From contig OX387185.1 in NCBI GenBank assembly GCA_947561395.2, positions 18,440,366 through 18,504,365 of the forward strand: a DNA stretch of 64,000 bases. Direction: 5' to 3'. The notes under the pieces are model-generated. The model ran no database searches and had not been told where the DNA came from. It saw nothing but the letters and a program-made list of their open reading frames with translations. This document shows positions 45,384 to 56,969 of this stretch, piece after piece. Source of the DNA: Buxus sempervirens. Its lineage: Eukaryota; Streptophyta; Magnoliopsida; Buxales; Buxaceae. A program made the position numbers and the translations under genes. Numbering within the stretch: position 1 is the stretch's first letter; each line of letters opens with the position of its first letter.

Positions 45384-47949
45384 CAGTGGTACTTTGGGGT
45401 AATACTTGGGTGTACTCTAGGGATACTTAGGTGGTACTTTGGGTAAAACTTGGGTGTACCTTAGGTATACTTGGGTGGTACTTTGGGTAATACTTGGGTG
45501 TACTCTAGGGATACTATAAAACCCTGGATTTTCCTAAAATAAAGTAAATTAAATAAGCCTATGTAAGATCCCAACTCTCTAATCAATGTTTAAGCTGTAA
45601 TTGTAATATTATAACTGACACAGGGTTTGTGTTGTGAAGGTGATCCTTCAGAGGTCTAGATTGGAATTACGAAGCAAAGTCCTCAAATTAAGAAGGGACC
45701 TTAAGGGGAGTTTTAATTGTAATTTGGAGTTTAATTAATATGTTGATAAACAATTGATGTTCTGTAGATATAGGTTGCTAAAATATTTAATGGCATAATA
45801 GTAAATTAAATGAGCTAATGGATAAGGATAAGGAGGTAAACAGTTTAAATAACAAGCGTAATATGGGGAAAGAGGAAAAATTGATGAAAACCCACCTAAG
45901 GCCTCATTCATATGAATCAATTTGGGGGTTTTTCTTCTCTTCATTTCTTCTCTTAAACAAAACCCTAACCCTAGTAATTGATGGGGGGATTTGTTGTATT
46001 TGGTTGAAGGAAGGATTCCATTCAATGGGAAATCATACTAGAAGCTTAAAGTGGAGCTAAGTTGCTGATTTCAAGCTTGGAGAGAAGCTAGAAACTTGAC
46101 GAAATTGGTGTTTTCATTTCAAAGTTGTGTTGCTCAAGCTAAGACGAGGGTGATTATAGCTTCAAGGTAAGCAACACCCTTCTAAGAAAACCTTGATTTA
46201 GTTTTCTTGAATCCAAAATGAATTTTCGGATTTCTGTTGCTGATATAGAATTTTTGGTGATAAAATGATCTATTTCGTATATAATTGTGTTCTTTTGTTA
46301 GGCATAAGTTAGGGAAACCAAACGGTATGCTTGCTAGGTATATCATACAAATTTTGAACCCTTAAGAATGCCAATTTGCTATAGTTTTGGAGGTTAGAAT
46401 CTTAACAATTGAAATAGGTTCAGATTTGGGGATTTCATAGTATAAGTGCTTTGGTTTATATGAGATTGCAATTGAAGATTTATTTATGATAATTAGTGAT
46501 GTTAGGAGGTAATAGAGAGATCTGGGAAGTATAACAAAAATTGGTAGTTAGGAACAAGCCTTGTAAGTTGAAAAATAGAAACAATCCTGTTAACTGTTCC
46601 AAAATCGCACCATATTTCTGTCAGCATGTGAAAACATGAAAACGATGCCTAAAAATTCAAACTAATAGCTTAAAATTTAGTTTAAGGTGTTTATAATTGA
46701 ATGGAGGTGATTTTGGACTGATTGGACATTAGGATTTTGCAATAAAAATCATGAAAGTTAGATGGTTCTCGTCCTAGTGTGGTAAGACAGCTCGTAACTA
46801 CCTGTAGTAGAATTGCTATAACTCTCTCTAGGAAACTTCAAATTTAACTCCGTTTGATGCGTTAGAAACTAGACTCGTAAATCTTTCTATTGGTATATGG
46901 GTCACTAGTTAGTTCTTCACCAATTGAATCAGGTTTGACACTTTGTAATTGTCAAAAACCAGATCTATAGTTTTACTGCATTTTTAGGAAAAAGTGTATG
47001 TTAGCCCAATTTTACATACGATTAATTTAAGGTTTGCAAATTCATAAGTTAAGATTGAAATGATATCATTATTATTGTAAGTTGCTGTTAAATGAGTTGC
47101 AATTTATTTTAGATGCATATGAGTACAGTATGTTATAAAATGAGATAAATGTGATGCTATGTTTGCATGAGAAAGTATTGCTTGAATTTTCTACATGAAA
47201 TGAACGACTTACGATGAAATGTATGAAAGCATGAGGGCATAGGCCCATGATTTGAAAATAGATATAATCCATGGGCAATGGCCTAAATAATTATGAATTA
47301 GTAGCCCTTCAGGTTGTATTTGAGAAACAAAATTCTGTTGACATGGAAATGATTGTATAAGATACAAAAGAAAATGAAAGGCATAAAATGTAACTTAAGA
47401 TGCGGATCTGTATAACTTAAGTAGGTGTGTTTAAGTATAAATATCGTGACCTTTGATACTATTGTTTCACTATATGTTGATTTTATTGATTCCGGCTCAA
47501 AGCCAAGGTTCTATTGATTCCAGCGTGAGGCCAATGATTGTATTGAATTCCAGAACCAAGGGGAATCGGTGGCTGATGCCCAAGCTTCATCTGGATGCCC
47601 TACGCTAAGGGGAATCGGCATTAGGATGCCCAATACCAAGGGGAATCAGGTTGGATGCCTAACCTATAGAGTTAGATGTGGTCACGACATTTACACTTAA
47701 ACCATCTAGTTAATCTTATAAATGGAATGAGATCAAAGTGGTTGTTATTGCATAGAGTTAGCATATTTTAATTATTAATTTTCCATTGATTGATGAATGC
47801 CTTTATAAGCATGTGCTAAATATTATGAGTGATCTTTAATGATGTTTATTGGCATGTTGCATCGGATTTTGATATAGTGCTATGCATCATGGATTTAAAA
47901 AGATATGGCATGAACAGTGATTTTAAAAGCATGCATAGTGTTGCTTACT

Positions 47950-48088
47950 GGGACCTTCGTCTCATTAAACGTGGTTTATCGGTTTTGTTTTAGATCCATC
48001 GACATCTGGAGAAAAAGCCGATAAGGGGAAAGAGAAAGCGTTGGGATACAAAGAGGAGGACTTCTTCAGGCTTGCTAGGACTACCTAG
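47950..48088 (+). other. LTR hairpin, 3' splice site and EEDFF exon
   Basis: Hairpin gggac/cttc/gtctc (47950-47963), acceptor AG 47992-47993, exon with SGEKADKGKEKALGYKEED then FF and a TAG at 48086-48088. The next LTR is inserted immediately after this stop codon. Confidence 0.6.
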
Positions 48089-48093
48089 ATAAT

Positions 48094-50560
48094 TGTAAAA
48101 TCCCGAATTTTTAATAACATTAAAAATATTAGATTTTGTTGTTAATTAGTTTAATTAAGGGAAAATCTTATAAATAGAGAAAAGGGAATTATTTAGAGAA
48201 AAATAATTAAATAAAAAATATGAGAAATTATTAAAAAGGGCAAATCCGTTAATTTAGTTTCATTAGTGGGGTTGGTGGTTTGGTATGGGAGCTAGCAAGG
48301 GCAATTTTGGCAATCTGGAAATTAAATGAGAAGGGATTTAATTTAAAGAAAGTGATGGTTATAAATTTTAGCTAAATAATAATAATATGTCCAAATTATT
48401 TTTCTTAGGTAAGATGCTAGTATAGGCCATTGGTGGAGTGGCAAGTTCTTAATCAAATGGTTAAGAGGATGATCCTGAAGAGAAATGGTGTAGGTGAGTA
48501 TACATGGGATCATGAATAAGTTAAGTGGTTTGAGCACGACCATCGGCCTATAAATAGGTCCCTATTGGGTTGAATTAGGGTTTTGGCCGATCAAATGTGA
48601 AGGGAGATTCGTGAAACAGTGGAGAAAAGAAAGGGTCGGAGGAGGAGTTGCGGCTGTTGCTCAATCAGATCGAGAAGAAAGAAGAAGGTGAATGTGAGCT
48701 GTGAGTTAGAGTGGTCGAGAGGGAAACCAATGGTAGATTTCTTCTATCAAAGATTTTGGTGGCAGCAGGTTTCAGATCTTAGTCGTTTCGGACCGAGAGA
48801 TCAGATCTGGAACGTTTGGGCGGAAGAATTGGGATCAGAGGTGAGCGGTAGAGATTTTTGAGTGAGAATCGCTGCCGTTGGTGCCTAGTCGAAGCCTTGG
48901 AGGTGCTAAGCTTGAGGGTATTAGAATTAGGTGAGTAGCATCATTTTGATCTGATGTTTTGGGTTGTATATTGAGTTTAGCCGGAATGCATGATTTCGGA
49001 AAATATCGTTTCGAACATGGTTTTTGGAATAATTTTAGAGGCGAAAAATAAATGTGGGTAGATTAATTTCGAATTGTGTTTAATAGTCTTTTGAAGATGG
49101 TAGAAGTATAGGAAAATCGTTACAGAGGTGAGAAACCAGGACAGTCATGGAGATTTGGAGTTAACAGTGAGTCGTGAAAATACCGAGGTGTCCGCTGAGT
49201 TGCCGCCAACCTATTTTCACTCAGTGGCAGCTTGGCGCGAGCGATTTGTTGGATCCGCCGACCTGGCGCTAACTGCGCCGAGGTCAGCGCACCCACCAAA
49301 TGTTACAGTGAGGTGCGGCTGATCATGTTGAGCCTATTTTTGATACTTTAGGGATTCAATCTCTTAGCCAAACCATAGATTAGGATGTTAGAGGTATTTT
49401 TTAAGTTATTCAAAACCTTTGTAGATGTAATTACATGAATTATGGGTTCTACAAGTCAAGTTTGGGGGAACTGTTGATGGTAACTTACTATTCCAAATGT
49501 CATGAGTTAATGATTTAGTTTTATTTATGTTTTACATTTGTTTCCCATTTATGAACTTGTTTAAACTGGGTTTGCGTGTTTTCAAAGTGTTGAACAGTAG
49601 ATCTAAATTTTCTTCGTGTAAGAAAAATGAGTTTTCTGCTAATGGAATTGGTTTTGTTTTGGGTTGGAATACCTATTGAGATTACATGAATTTCTGTTCT
49701 GGTCTGGAGGGACTTGTGATGAGGTTATGTGGCATTATACATGATGATGTTAATAGTTGGGTTAATGTGTTGTCAGTGTGATGTTTATAAAATTGTTTTT
49801 TGTTTTGGTTTAGCTTCACTTGGATCCAGAGTCTAAGCTTAGTAATGTGATGTATATGTTTTATTGGTGTAATGGCATGGCCATGGAGTGTTCCCACGAC
49901 CGGTGTAGAGCAGCCAGAAACCTTGAGTAGGCCTAGTTGTCAATGTCGATACCCGGAGTAGGCCGGCATTGGATGACGAAACCCTGAGTAGGCCGTCATT
50001 TCAGAGTGTCTGAAACCCTGAGTAGGCCGGAACTGTGTACATGGAGGTGTGGATGTGGCTCTGGCATGTTGATTAACCAATTTAAACAACTTCATGACAT
50101 TGACCAATGTTGGGTTTTGACTTTACTTGTCACGAGATGTTTTATCCGCTGGTTTGTTGGTATTATGGTTCATTAGCTATATCATTTTGTCTGATGAATT
50201 ACTGTGAGCTTAGTCGGATTAATCGTGTTATTGCCATCGTTATTTGCGTATTATTCGATCCATGTTTTACAACTATGAAAAATGTATTTGTGCATGCATG
50301 TGCTATTCACTGGGATATTCGTATCTCATTCCGTATTGTTTTGTTTTGTTTTCAGCTGCTTCGAGAGAGGACAATACTTGCGGGTAGTTACTTGGTCATG
50401 TGAGTTTATTTCCGTATGGGATTATTTTAGCGCACTCTGTTATATAGTTATTGTTGTATTCATGTTTTTCCTTCACTTTGATATTGCAATCCTGTGTTAC
50501 ATATTAACCTCTGGAGATGAGTTATGGTTTTTCTACATAACTCGGATCAAGGGCGTTACA
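48094..50560 (+). mobile_element. Solo Tekay-like LTR, innermost (TSD ATAAT)
   Basis: 2467 bp, TGTAAAATCCCG to AAGGGCGTTACA, flanked by ATAAT at 48089-48093 and 50561-50565. TATA box TATAAATAG 48549-48557, donor AG|GTGAGTAGC (GT at 48931), GC-rich block 49180-49320, 'gagtaggccg' minisatellite 49910-50040, acceptor AG 50354-50355; predicted intron 1425 nt. The exon after the acceptor is eroded and no longer reads EEDYY. A short Arg/Lys-rich frame after the TATA box (48619-48861) ends before the donor; I see no reason to call it a gene. Confidence 0.9.
50312..50355 (+). other. LTR hairpin and 3' splice site, exon eroded
   Basis: Hairpin gggata/ttcg/tatctc (50312-50327) and acceptor AG 50354-50355. 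The downstream exon has lost its reading frame. Confidence 0.5.
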
Positions 50561-50588
50561 ATAATGTATATCTTATTTTGGATTTATG

Positions 50589-50594
<6 letters not shown>

Positions 50595-50638
<44 letters not shown>
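50595..50638 (+). repeat. (GA)n microsatellite
   Basis: About 22 uninterrupted GA dinucleotides, inside the 3' part of the LTR 45562-50939. Confidence 0.95.
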
Positions 50639-50641
<3 letters not shown>

Positions 50642-53119
50642 TTAGATGACCCACTTTTGTAAAACTATGTATATAACTTTTAATGGGTTCTTTTGATACC
50701 TTTTCTTCATGGCTTACACTTTAAATGCTTCTTTTATAGTTAGTTTTACTATACACATATAGTATATGTTGCACCCACGTTTATCAGGGATTTTACACAT
50801 TTAGATATCGTCCATTTTCTAGGCGTTATATACGCCTTTGTTCAAAAAAAAATTACCATCATGTTTATTAGGACCTGGTTAACATCCCTTAGCTAATCTC
50901 TATTCAAAGGGACGAGATGCGGCTTATTGGGGTGTTACAGCCTAAACATTGAGAAGTTAAGATTTAATTTAGGCATTGGAAGAATAATATTATGATCCAA
51001 AGAGATATTAGTAACTAAATAAATAAACAATAATTTTGAGTAATTAGGAATTTAAATAGTGACTTCATTTAAATAGGAAAGAGCATGATTGATTTAGATA
51101 AATTGGGAGAGTGAATTAAATATAAAGGATTGGAGAAGATAGGTATTAATCCAAGTGCATTATATGGTTAAGATTGATGTGAAGAATAAAGAGGAGAATT
51201 TTTGGAAAAAGATCCAAAGGTTAAATATGGAATTACAAGGAAATGGTATTTTGGTCATTTTCCAATTAGCCAAATTAATATATTGAGTAATTAAATAATT
51301 ATTAGACTTGAAATATTTAACTAGCCTTAATTTGGGTTAGGTTTGAATTTAAATAGCAAATTATAACTTAAACGTAGGGAAAAGGGTACATTGGTGATTA
51401 TGGTTGATAAGGAGCCTTAAATTTGGGGATAAGATAAGCTTTGGGGTGTTTTAGTAATATTTTAAAATAAGAAATTAAATATGCACGAAAATTATCTAGA
51501 AAGAAGAGTTTAGATAATGAGGGATTTAATTGGTATAGTACTAGTAGAGAATTAGAAGGTGGAGAAAAAGTATGAATTTATTTAGAAGGTCTCCTAAACC
51601 TATTAGGACTTCTAATTAAGTGAGCTTATAAAAGGGAAGGTCTAGGGAAGGTTTAGGATTTGGAAAGTAAGCCAAACTAAGAAGGAAAAGATAAGGAATT
51701 CGTGCTTGGGCTTGGAGAGAAATAAGGGGAAGAAGAGAATGAGAGAAAAGAGAGGGACGAAAAGAAAAGGGAGGTGCTAAAGAGGTCCGCCCAGCCAATT
51801 TTGAACAACGATCCACGGAGATCCAACCATTGGAATGAGTTGAAATTTAGAGGTTGTAATCTACACATGAGCAACTTCAATCTGAACGGTGGAGATTGGA
51901 TTTGGAGGAGTCTAAGGTGGTGCGAACTAACCCAGAAAATTGGTGAAAAATCAGATTTAGAAAGAAATAGGAGTTGCAGAGATGGCCGACTAGCCAACTT
52001 TGAACGACAAGATATCCTAGTTCCAACCGTTGCAATGGGCTGAAATTTTTGGGTTTTGATCTACTCATGGAGGACTTCAAACTAAACAGTGGAGATCTAA
52101 ATTGGAGAAGTCTAGATGGTGCTATCAATATCATAAAATGGGTACAGAAGGAGTTTCGACAATCTGGGTTCATCAAAAAGGCAAGTAGCAAACACTTAGA
52201 AAACTTGAGGAATTGCATGATTTTCGTGTTTTATTATTTAAATATATTATGAGATGATTTAGAAGCAAACCATGTTCGTTTAGACAAGGTTTTTGTAAGT
52301 GTTATGTGTTTGTTTAGGGTTTCTTAAAAACTGTTAAAGTGTGGTTATATGATTGGTTTTGATACGATTTGATTTATAAACGAAGTTTATTATGTTTAAA
52401 TTGTTCTAACATGTTTATAAAATGTTTTAAAATGATTTAGAATGGATTTGATGCATTGGATATTGAGTTGTGGAATTTTTATTGAATTTCGTAATTTTTC
52501 AGAAATTTGCATCGTATTGGGCCGCCCGAACAGTCGCTTGAGTGCCCTGTGTATTTGTCAAAACCCGAGAGCAATTTTCCCATATTTAACTGTCACCCGA
52601 ACAGTCACTCGAGCGACCGATCGAGCGACCAACCCTAAAACGACCGAAATGTAAGGCCGTTCGAATGCCCCTTTGCTGCTCGAGCGCCCTATCTGTCAGA
52701 TTTTGAAAATTCACTTTCAACCTAATTTATCACTATAGAATTGTTTTTATCCATTTCTAACCTATGTGCCATCAAGTTTAGGGTATTTAGAGATTGTTTG
52801 CACTAGCGGATGTTTAAAATTCATTTTTATAAATATTTTGGGTAGATTTTACCAATGAGGCACTTTTACTTAATACCATTGTTCCAAATAATTGTCTTTT
52901 TAACCAAAGTTGATTTTATGAGTTCCTACACCTGTATTTGGTCTATCTGGACATGTTTTGAGTTCTGAATGATTTTACATATACCTGGATTATTTTGTCC
53001 ATTGAAACCGTGATCTTGAGGCATTATATGACTCCACTTGTATGGGTTTTTGGGTCACAGTTGTGACAAAGCAGGTGCCTGGTTTATTATTTCCGCACGG
53101 CGGATTTGGTTATTAGTAT

Positions 53120-53460
53120 TTATATCCACAGTCCGTGTACTCGGTGGGAAGATGGTTATTTGTTTATCCTCAGTCTGTGTACTCGACAGGATACTTCCTC
53201 AATCCATATACTCGGTGGGAAGCTGATTACTTTTGGTTATCCTCAGTCCGTGTACTCGGTGGAAAACTAGTTACTTTTGGTTATCCTCAATCCGTGTACT
53301 CGGCAGGATACTTCCTCAATCCGTGTACTCAGTGGGAAACTGGTTACTTGTTATTTGGCTTACTTCCTCATTCCGTGTACTCGGCGGTAAGCTTGTTGTT
53401 TTGTGGCTGGTGCCTTTTATCCTCAGTTCGTGTACTCAGCGGGATACTTCCTGATGTTTG
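53120..53460 (+). repeat. Minisatellite in LTR intron
   Basis: About seven degenerate ~45-50-bp units containing cctcagtccgtgtactcggtgg, at the same relative place (between donor and hairpin) as other, unrelated arrays in sister LTRs. Confidence 0.75.
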
Positions 53461-53624
53461 TAATTATTTTTCATTGTGTGATGTTACAGATGTGGTCTGC
53501 TGTATTGTCGTGATTTCTATATTATCGTTTTCTGGTTGTTGTTGTTGTTTGGTTTAATTGCATACCCCATGACTTATTTTATATAAACATGGACTAATTT
53601 CATGCATGCACCTTGCTACTTATT

Positions 53625-53702
53625 GAGATTTATTCTCACTCCAGTTTTCCCCAATTTTTCAGGTAATCTTGGCGATGACGACAAGCATTGGGCTAGTATG
53701 TA
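53625..53702 (+). other. LTR hairpin, 3' splice site and short exon
   Basis: Weak hairpin gaga/tttat/tctc (53625-53637), acceptor AG 53661-53662, exon reading NLGDDDKHWASM then TAA. Keeps an acidic core but not EEDYY. Confidence 0.45.
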
Positions 53703-54359
53703 AAAGGGAAGCCAATTTAGTTGTAGACTAGTTTCATAAGCTTAAGGAAATTTTAAAGGTTAAAGATTAATTGTTAGTGAATATTATTTTATGTTTCCGC
53801 ATATAACTCTGATGATGTTATTAATAAAGGTTTTAATTTGATCTGGATTTTAGTTGCTTTTGTTACTTACCATAACACATCGGGTTTTGGGAAATGGACC
53901 CGGAATCGGGGCGTTATAGATACTTGGGTGGTACTTTGGGTAATACTTGGGAAGTTCTTTCGGCGTTCTTGGGAGATACTTTAGGTACACTTAACTCTAA
54001 TTTTTCAAACTTTGATTTCCAATTCATTAAAACTAATTGAAGGGTATCTTAGCCAATTGAAATTAATAAATAACATTAACTAAGCTTACCTTAATAACTT
54101 CAATAAGTTCAATTGATTTCCCTAAATCCTCAAGTATAATCCACATTTAGCCCATTTTCATAACACAAATACTTAATTAATCTAATAATCACACTTTAGA
54201 TAATTAAGCTTAATAATTAAGATGTAATCTGGGCCGGGGTTTTACATTATGGGTTTAAAGAAATTCTCGGTATTGTAATTGGTTTGTTAAGGATTATCTT
54301 TATCGTGGCATGATTTTATAAATGTGATAAAATGTTTTATCATGCATGTGCTACTTGCT

Positions 54360-54477
54360 GGGATATTCGTATCTCATTACGTTTTGTTTTGTTTTGTTTT
54401 TAGATACTCTTGGTGAGGTTCCGACTGTGGGGTCAAAGCCGAAGGATTATAGAGATGAGGATTATTTCCGTCCTTAG
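54360..54477 (+). other. LTR hairpin, 3' splice site and DEDYF exon
   Basis: Hairpin gggata/ttcg/tatctc (54360-54375), acceptor AG 54402-54403, exon reading (D)TLGEVPTVGS then KPKDYRDEDYFRP and TAG at 54475-54477. Confidence 0.6.
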
Positions 54478-54478
54478 A

Positions 54479-56714
54479 TGTAAAACCCCGTTTATTTTCA
54501 GGTTTTATGAAAAAATAAATAAATAAATAATAATTACAATAATAAATATCTAAACTAATAAGGTGTGGATGTAGGGGTTTTGGTGGGCGAGCTCACACAA
54601 TATCAGAGTTAAAGGGGTCGTCGAGCAGCAAGCGTCCAAGCGTATTGCGGAAGGTATAAATAGTTTAAGAAATTAGGTTTTGGGTTTTTGCCCTGAATAC
54701 GTGTATATTCTACTGAGAAGGTTGTGGCTGCGGCTTTTGTTTAGGGTTCTTCGAGAAAAAGGAGTTGGAGAGGTTTTGGTGGGAGAGTCGAACTAGGGAA
54801 GACTTACTGCCAGTAAGTTTTTGCTAAGAAGAAGTTCGGAAAGGCTTTCCTCCTTCAGAAAACCTCTGCTCGACCAGAGCAAGCAGACGGCCGAAGTGAT
54901 TGGGGATTTTCTGATTGGGGATTTTCTGGGTTGCTGATTGCCAAGACTTGGAAGCATAAAAATGTGAGTGGCACTGTTTTAAAACCTGGTTTATGTTATT
55001 CGTAGATTTTATTTCAATGAATGCATGGTTATCGAATGAATTATTCACTGAGTTTCTGGGCGAAGGCAGTCCGAAGGTTTTTTTTGTATAACAGATTGGG
55101 GATAATTGAAAAGTATGTTAGATTAAATTCAAAATAGGTTTGAATGTGTTCTGGGGGTATTAGGAGACTAGAGAAGTGGTTACAGACTGAAAAATTTCGG
55201 CCAGAGTTGAAGATTTGGAGTTAACAGAGACTTGAAAAACACAGTGAGTATCCGTCCACTTGGCGCCCACTGGCGCCCACTTCGGGAAGTAGGTGCATGG
55301 AGAAATAGACTTGGCCCCTTTCTCGCACCTATCCCGCACCCTTCTCGCGCCCACTTAAATTGGATGCACCTCTTCTCGCGCCCTTCTCACGCCCACTTAC
55401 CATCGAGTGAGCGCATACCCTGATTTTAGTTAAAATATTATCCGCCCACCTCGCGCCTACCTCAGGAGGTGAGCGCATAGTCCACTTTTCTTGCTGAATT
55501 TCATAATTGAGTAAACCAATGGGGATTTTGATGCTAGAAGGTCTTCGATCACTTAGCAAAGTACTTGTTTAGGACATTAGAGACAAAATTACTTATGAGA
55601 ACATTGAAGATAGATTCTGGAATTTCATAAGAGCTTCTGAGGTAGATGTAGGGCAACATTTTAGGTGATGTTCTGGATACCCAACACTGGGGCTTTTAAT
55701 TTAGTTCTTTTTGGATTATACACTGTACTTGATTGAGATTTATTAAACCCTGTTTTCTTGATGGCAAGTTCTGAATTATGTTGCAAGGATTATTCACTTA
55801 TGTGAGTTGATGTTCTGGTTGGAACACTTGTGTGAGTTGATGTTCTGGTTGGAACACTTGTGTGAGTTGATGTTCTGGCTGGAACAACTTGTGATGTGTG
55901 TACTGAATGCGGAGTTTTTATCGGTTATTTATCGGCTTTGGGTTTAGCTTCCCATGGATCCTTGTTAAGCTTAGTAATGTGATGGTATGTGTTTATTGGT
56001 GTAATTGCATGGCCTTGTGTGTTGCCACGACCAGTGTAGAGCAGCCAGATACCCTGAATAGGCCTGGTTGTCAGTACCGATACCCGAAGTAAGCCGGCAT
56101 TGGATGACGATACCCTGAGTAGGCCGTCATTTCAGAGTGTCCGATACCCTGAGTAGGCCGGAACTGTGTACATGGAGGTGTGGAGTGTCTACTTGGCATG
56201 TAAATTAATCAATGTAACCATATGCATGACATTGACCTTGTTTTGTGTTGTTATCGGAAGTACGTTGTTTTAAATTGTTGGTTATTTGTCGAAGCATGTC
56301 TTATAACTGTGTTAACTATTTCTGCATGCATGTGTCACTCACTGAGATATTCGTATCTCATTCCCTCGTTGTTGTTTTGTTTTTCAGATCTTCGTGGTGA
56401 GGCGCCTACGGGGGTAGATCCGACTGACACCTATAGGGAGGAGGATTATTACTACCGTCCTTAGTCTAGTAGGTTGCGTAGTCTTAAACTTTGTTAAATT
56501 GAACTTGTGGGAATTGTAATAAGGTAGTAAATTAGAACCTTTTTGATGTATTTGAAGATGCTATGAATTGCCTGGATGAGAGTTTTAAATTGTGCACTCT
56601 GATATGATATAAATTGTGTGTGATTATCCAGCGATCACCATTATTGAGATCCTTACCTAACCCCTGGGAGACGTGTTATATCTTTAATGAAAAACACGGA
56701 TCCGGGGCGTTACA
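54479..56714 (+). mobile_element. Solo Tekay-like LTR (family A, TSD TTAGA)
   Basis: 2236 bp, TGTAAAACCCCG to CGGATCCGGGGCGTTACA, flanked by TTAGA (54474-54478, 56715-56719). TATA box TATAAATAG 54655-54663; donor either GTAAGT at 54813 or GTGAGTGGC at 54964. GC-rich block 55250-55480, a perfect 30-bp repeat in three copies (55801-55890), 'gagtaggccg' minisatellite 56040-56165. The best full-length reference for the truncated LTR at 1121-2817. Confidence 0.92.
56344..56464 (+). other. LTR hairpin, 3' splice site and EEDYYY exon
   Basis: Hairpin gagata/ttcg/tatctc (56344-56359), acceptor AG 56386-56387, exon 56388-56464 ending EEDYYYRP and TAG. Nearly identical in protein to the copies at 2490 and 25715. 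Confidence 0.65.
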
Positions 56715-56969
56715 TTAGATATTGTGGGTTATCTTGTGGACCTTAGTTCCAATGATTCATGTGTCTTGTTTGGTATTATTTTTGATATTGGATTGATTTG
56801 AGATATTCATTGATTTAATTCCCACGCTTAATAAAAGATTTAAATTTCCGCACTCTAATGTATATACCCATGTTGTTGATTGAATTGGAATATGAAATGT
56901 GGGCCCATACATAACACTCCGTTAGACGTGTTATATCTTTAATGAACAACACAGATTCGGGGCGGAACA

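Larger units (their letters stand above)
45562..50939 (+). mobile_element. Solo Tekay-like LTR, interrupted (TSD GCCTA)
   Basis: TGTAAGATCCC to GGGGTGTTACA, flanked by GCCTA at 45557-45561 and 50940-50944. Own length about 2.9 kb without the LTR nested at 48094. Donor AAG|GTAAGCAAC (GT at 46167), acceptor AG 47992-47993, predicted intron 1827 nt. A 'aaggggaatcgg' minisatellite of about four units is at 47500-47670. Confidence 0.87.
45515..53918 (+). mobile_element. Solo Tekay-like LTR, interrupted (TSD GATAC)
   Basis: Ends TATAAAACCC and GGGGCGTTATA (both TG and CA mutated by transitions), flanked by GATAC at 45510-45514 and 53919-53923. Its own sequence is 45515-45561 plus 50945-53918, about 3.0 kb. 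TATA box TATAAAAGG 51627-51635, a GC-type donor AAG|GCAAGTAGC at 52181, acceptor AG 53661-53662. It holds a block of YCGAGCG-containing palindromes (52500-52690) and a ~50-bp minisatellite (53120-53460). Confidence 0.85.
45384..54246 (-). mobile_element. Truncated Tekay-like LTR, minus strand, heavily interrupted
   Basis: Starts at 54246 (TGTAAAACCCCGG on the minus strand) and runs left to 53919, then resumes at 45514-45384 after the nested insertion. Same family as the solo LTR 37899-42149, including its 'taaggtacc' array. About 460 bp survive; the rest is deleted at 45383/45384. The right flank is ttatg; the left duplication is lost. Confidence 0.75.
54247..56969 (+). mobile_element. 3' part of a Tekay-like LTR, interrupted
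   Basis: Own sequence 54247-54478 plus 56720-56969, ending GGGGCGGAACA (a changed GGGGCGTTACA). The 5' part is missing: it is cut at 54246 by the minus-strand LTR and its left remainder was probably lost in the deletion near 45340. A solo LTR is inserted at the stop codon of its exon. Confidence 0.7.

Noticed and set aside
48619-48861. 80-codon basic frame after the LTR TATA box as a gene
   Set aside because: It stops before the donor, is not found in sister LTRs and has no recognisable domain.
50282-50662. 126-codon frame ending in Arg-Glu repeats
   Set aside because: It crosses an LTR end and the (GA)n microsatellite, which creates the apparent Arg-Glu tail.
53038-53557. Overlapping frames rich in YSVGR-like units
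   Set aside because: Translation of the LTR minisatellite; several frames are open at once and nothing outside supports coding.
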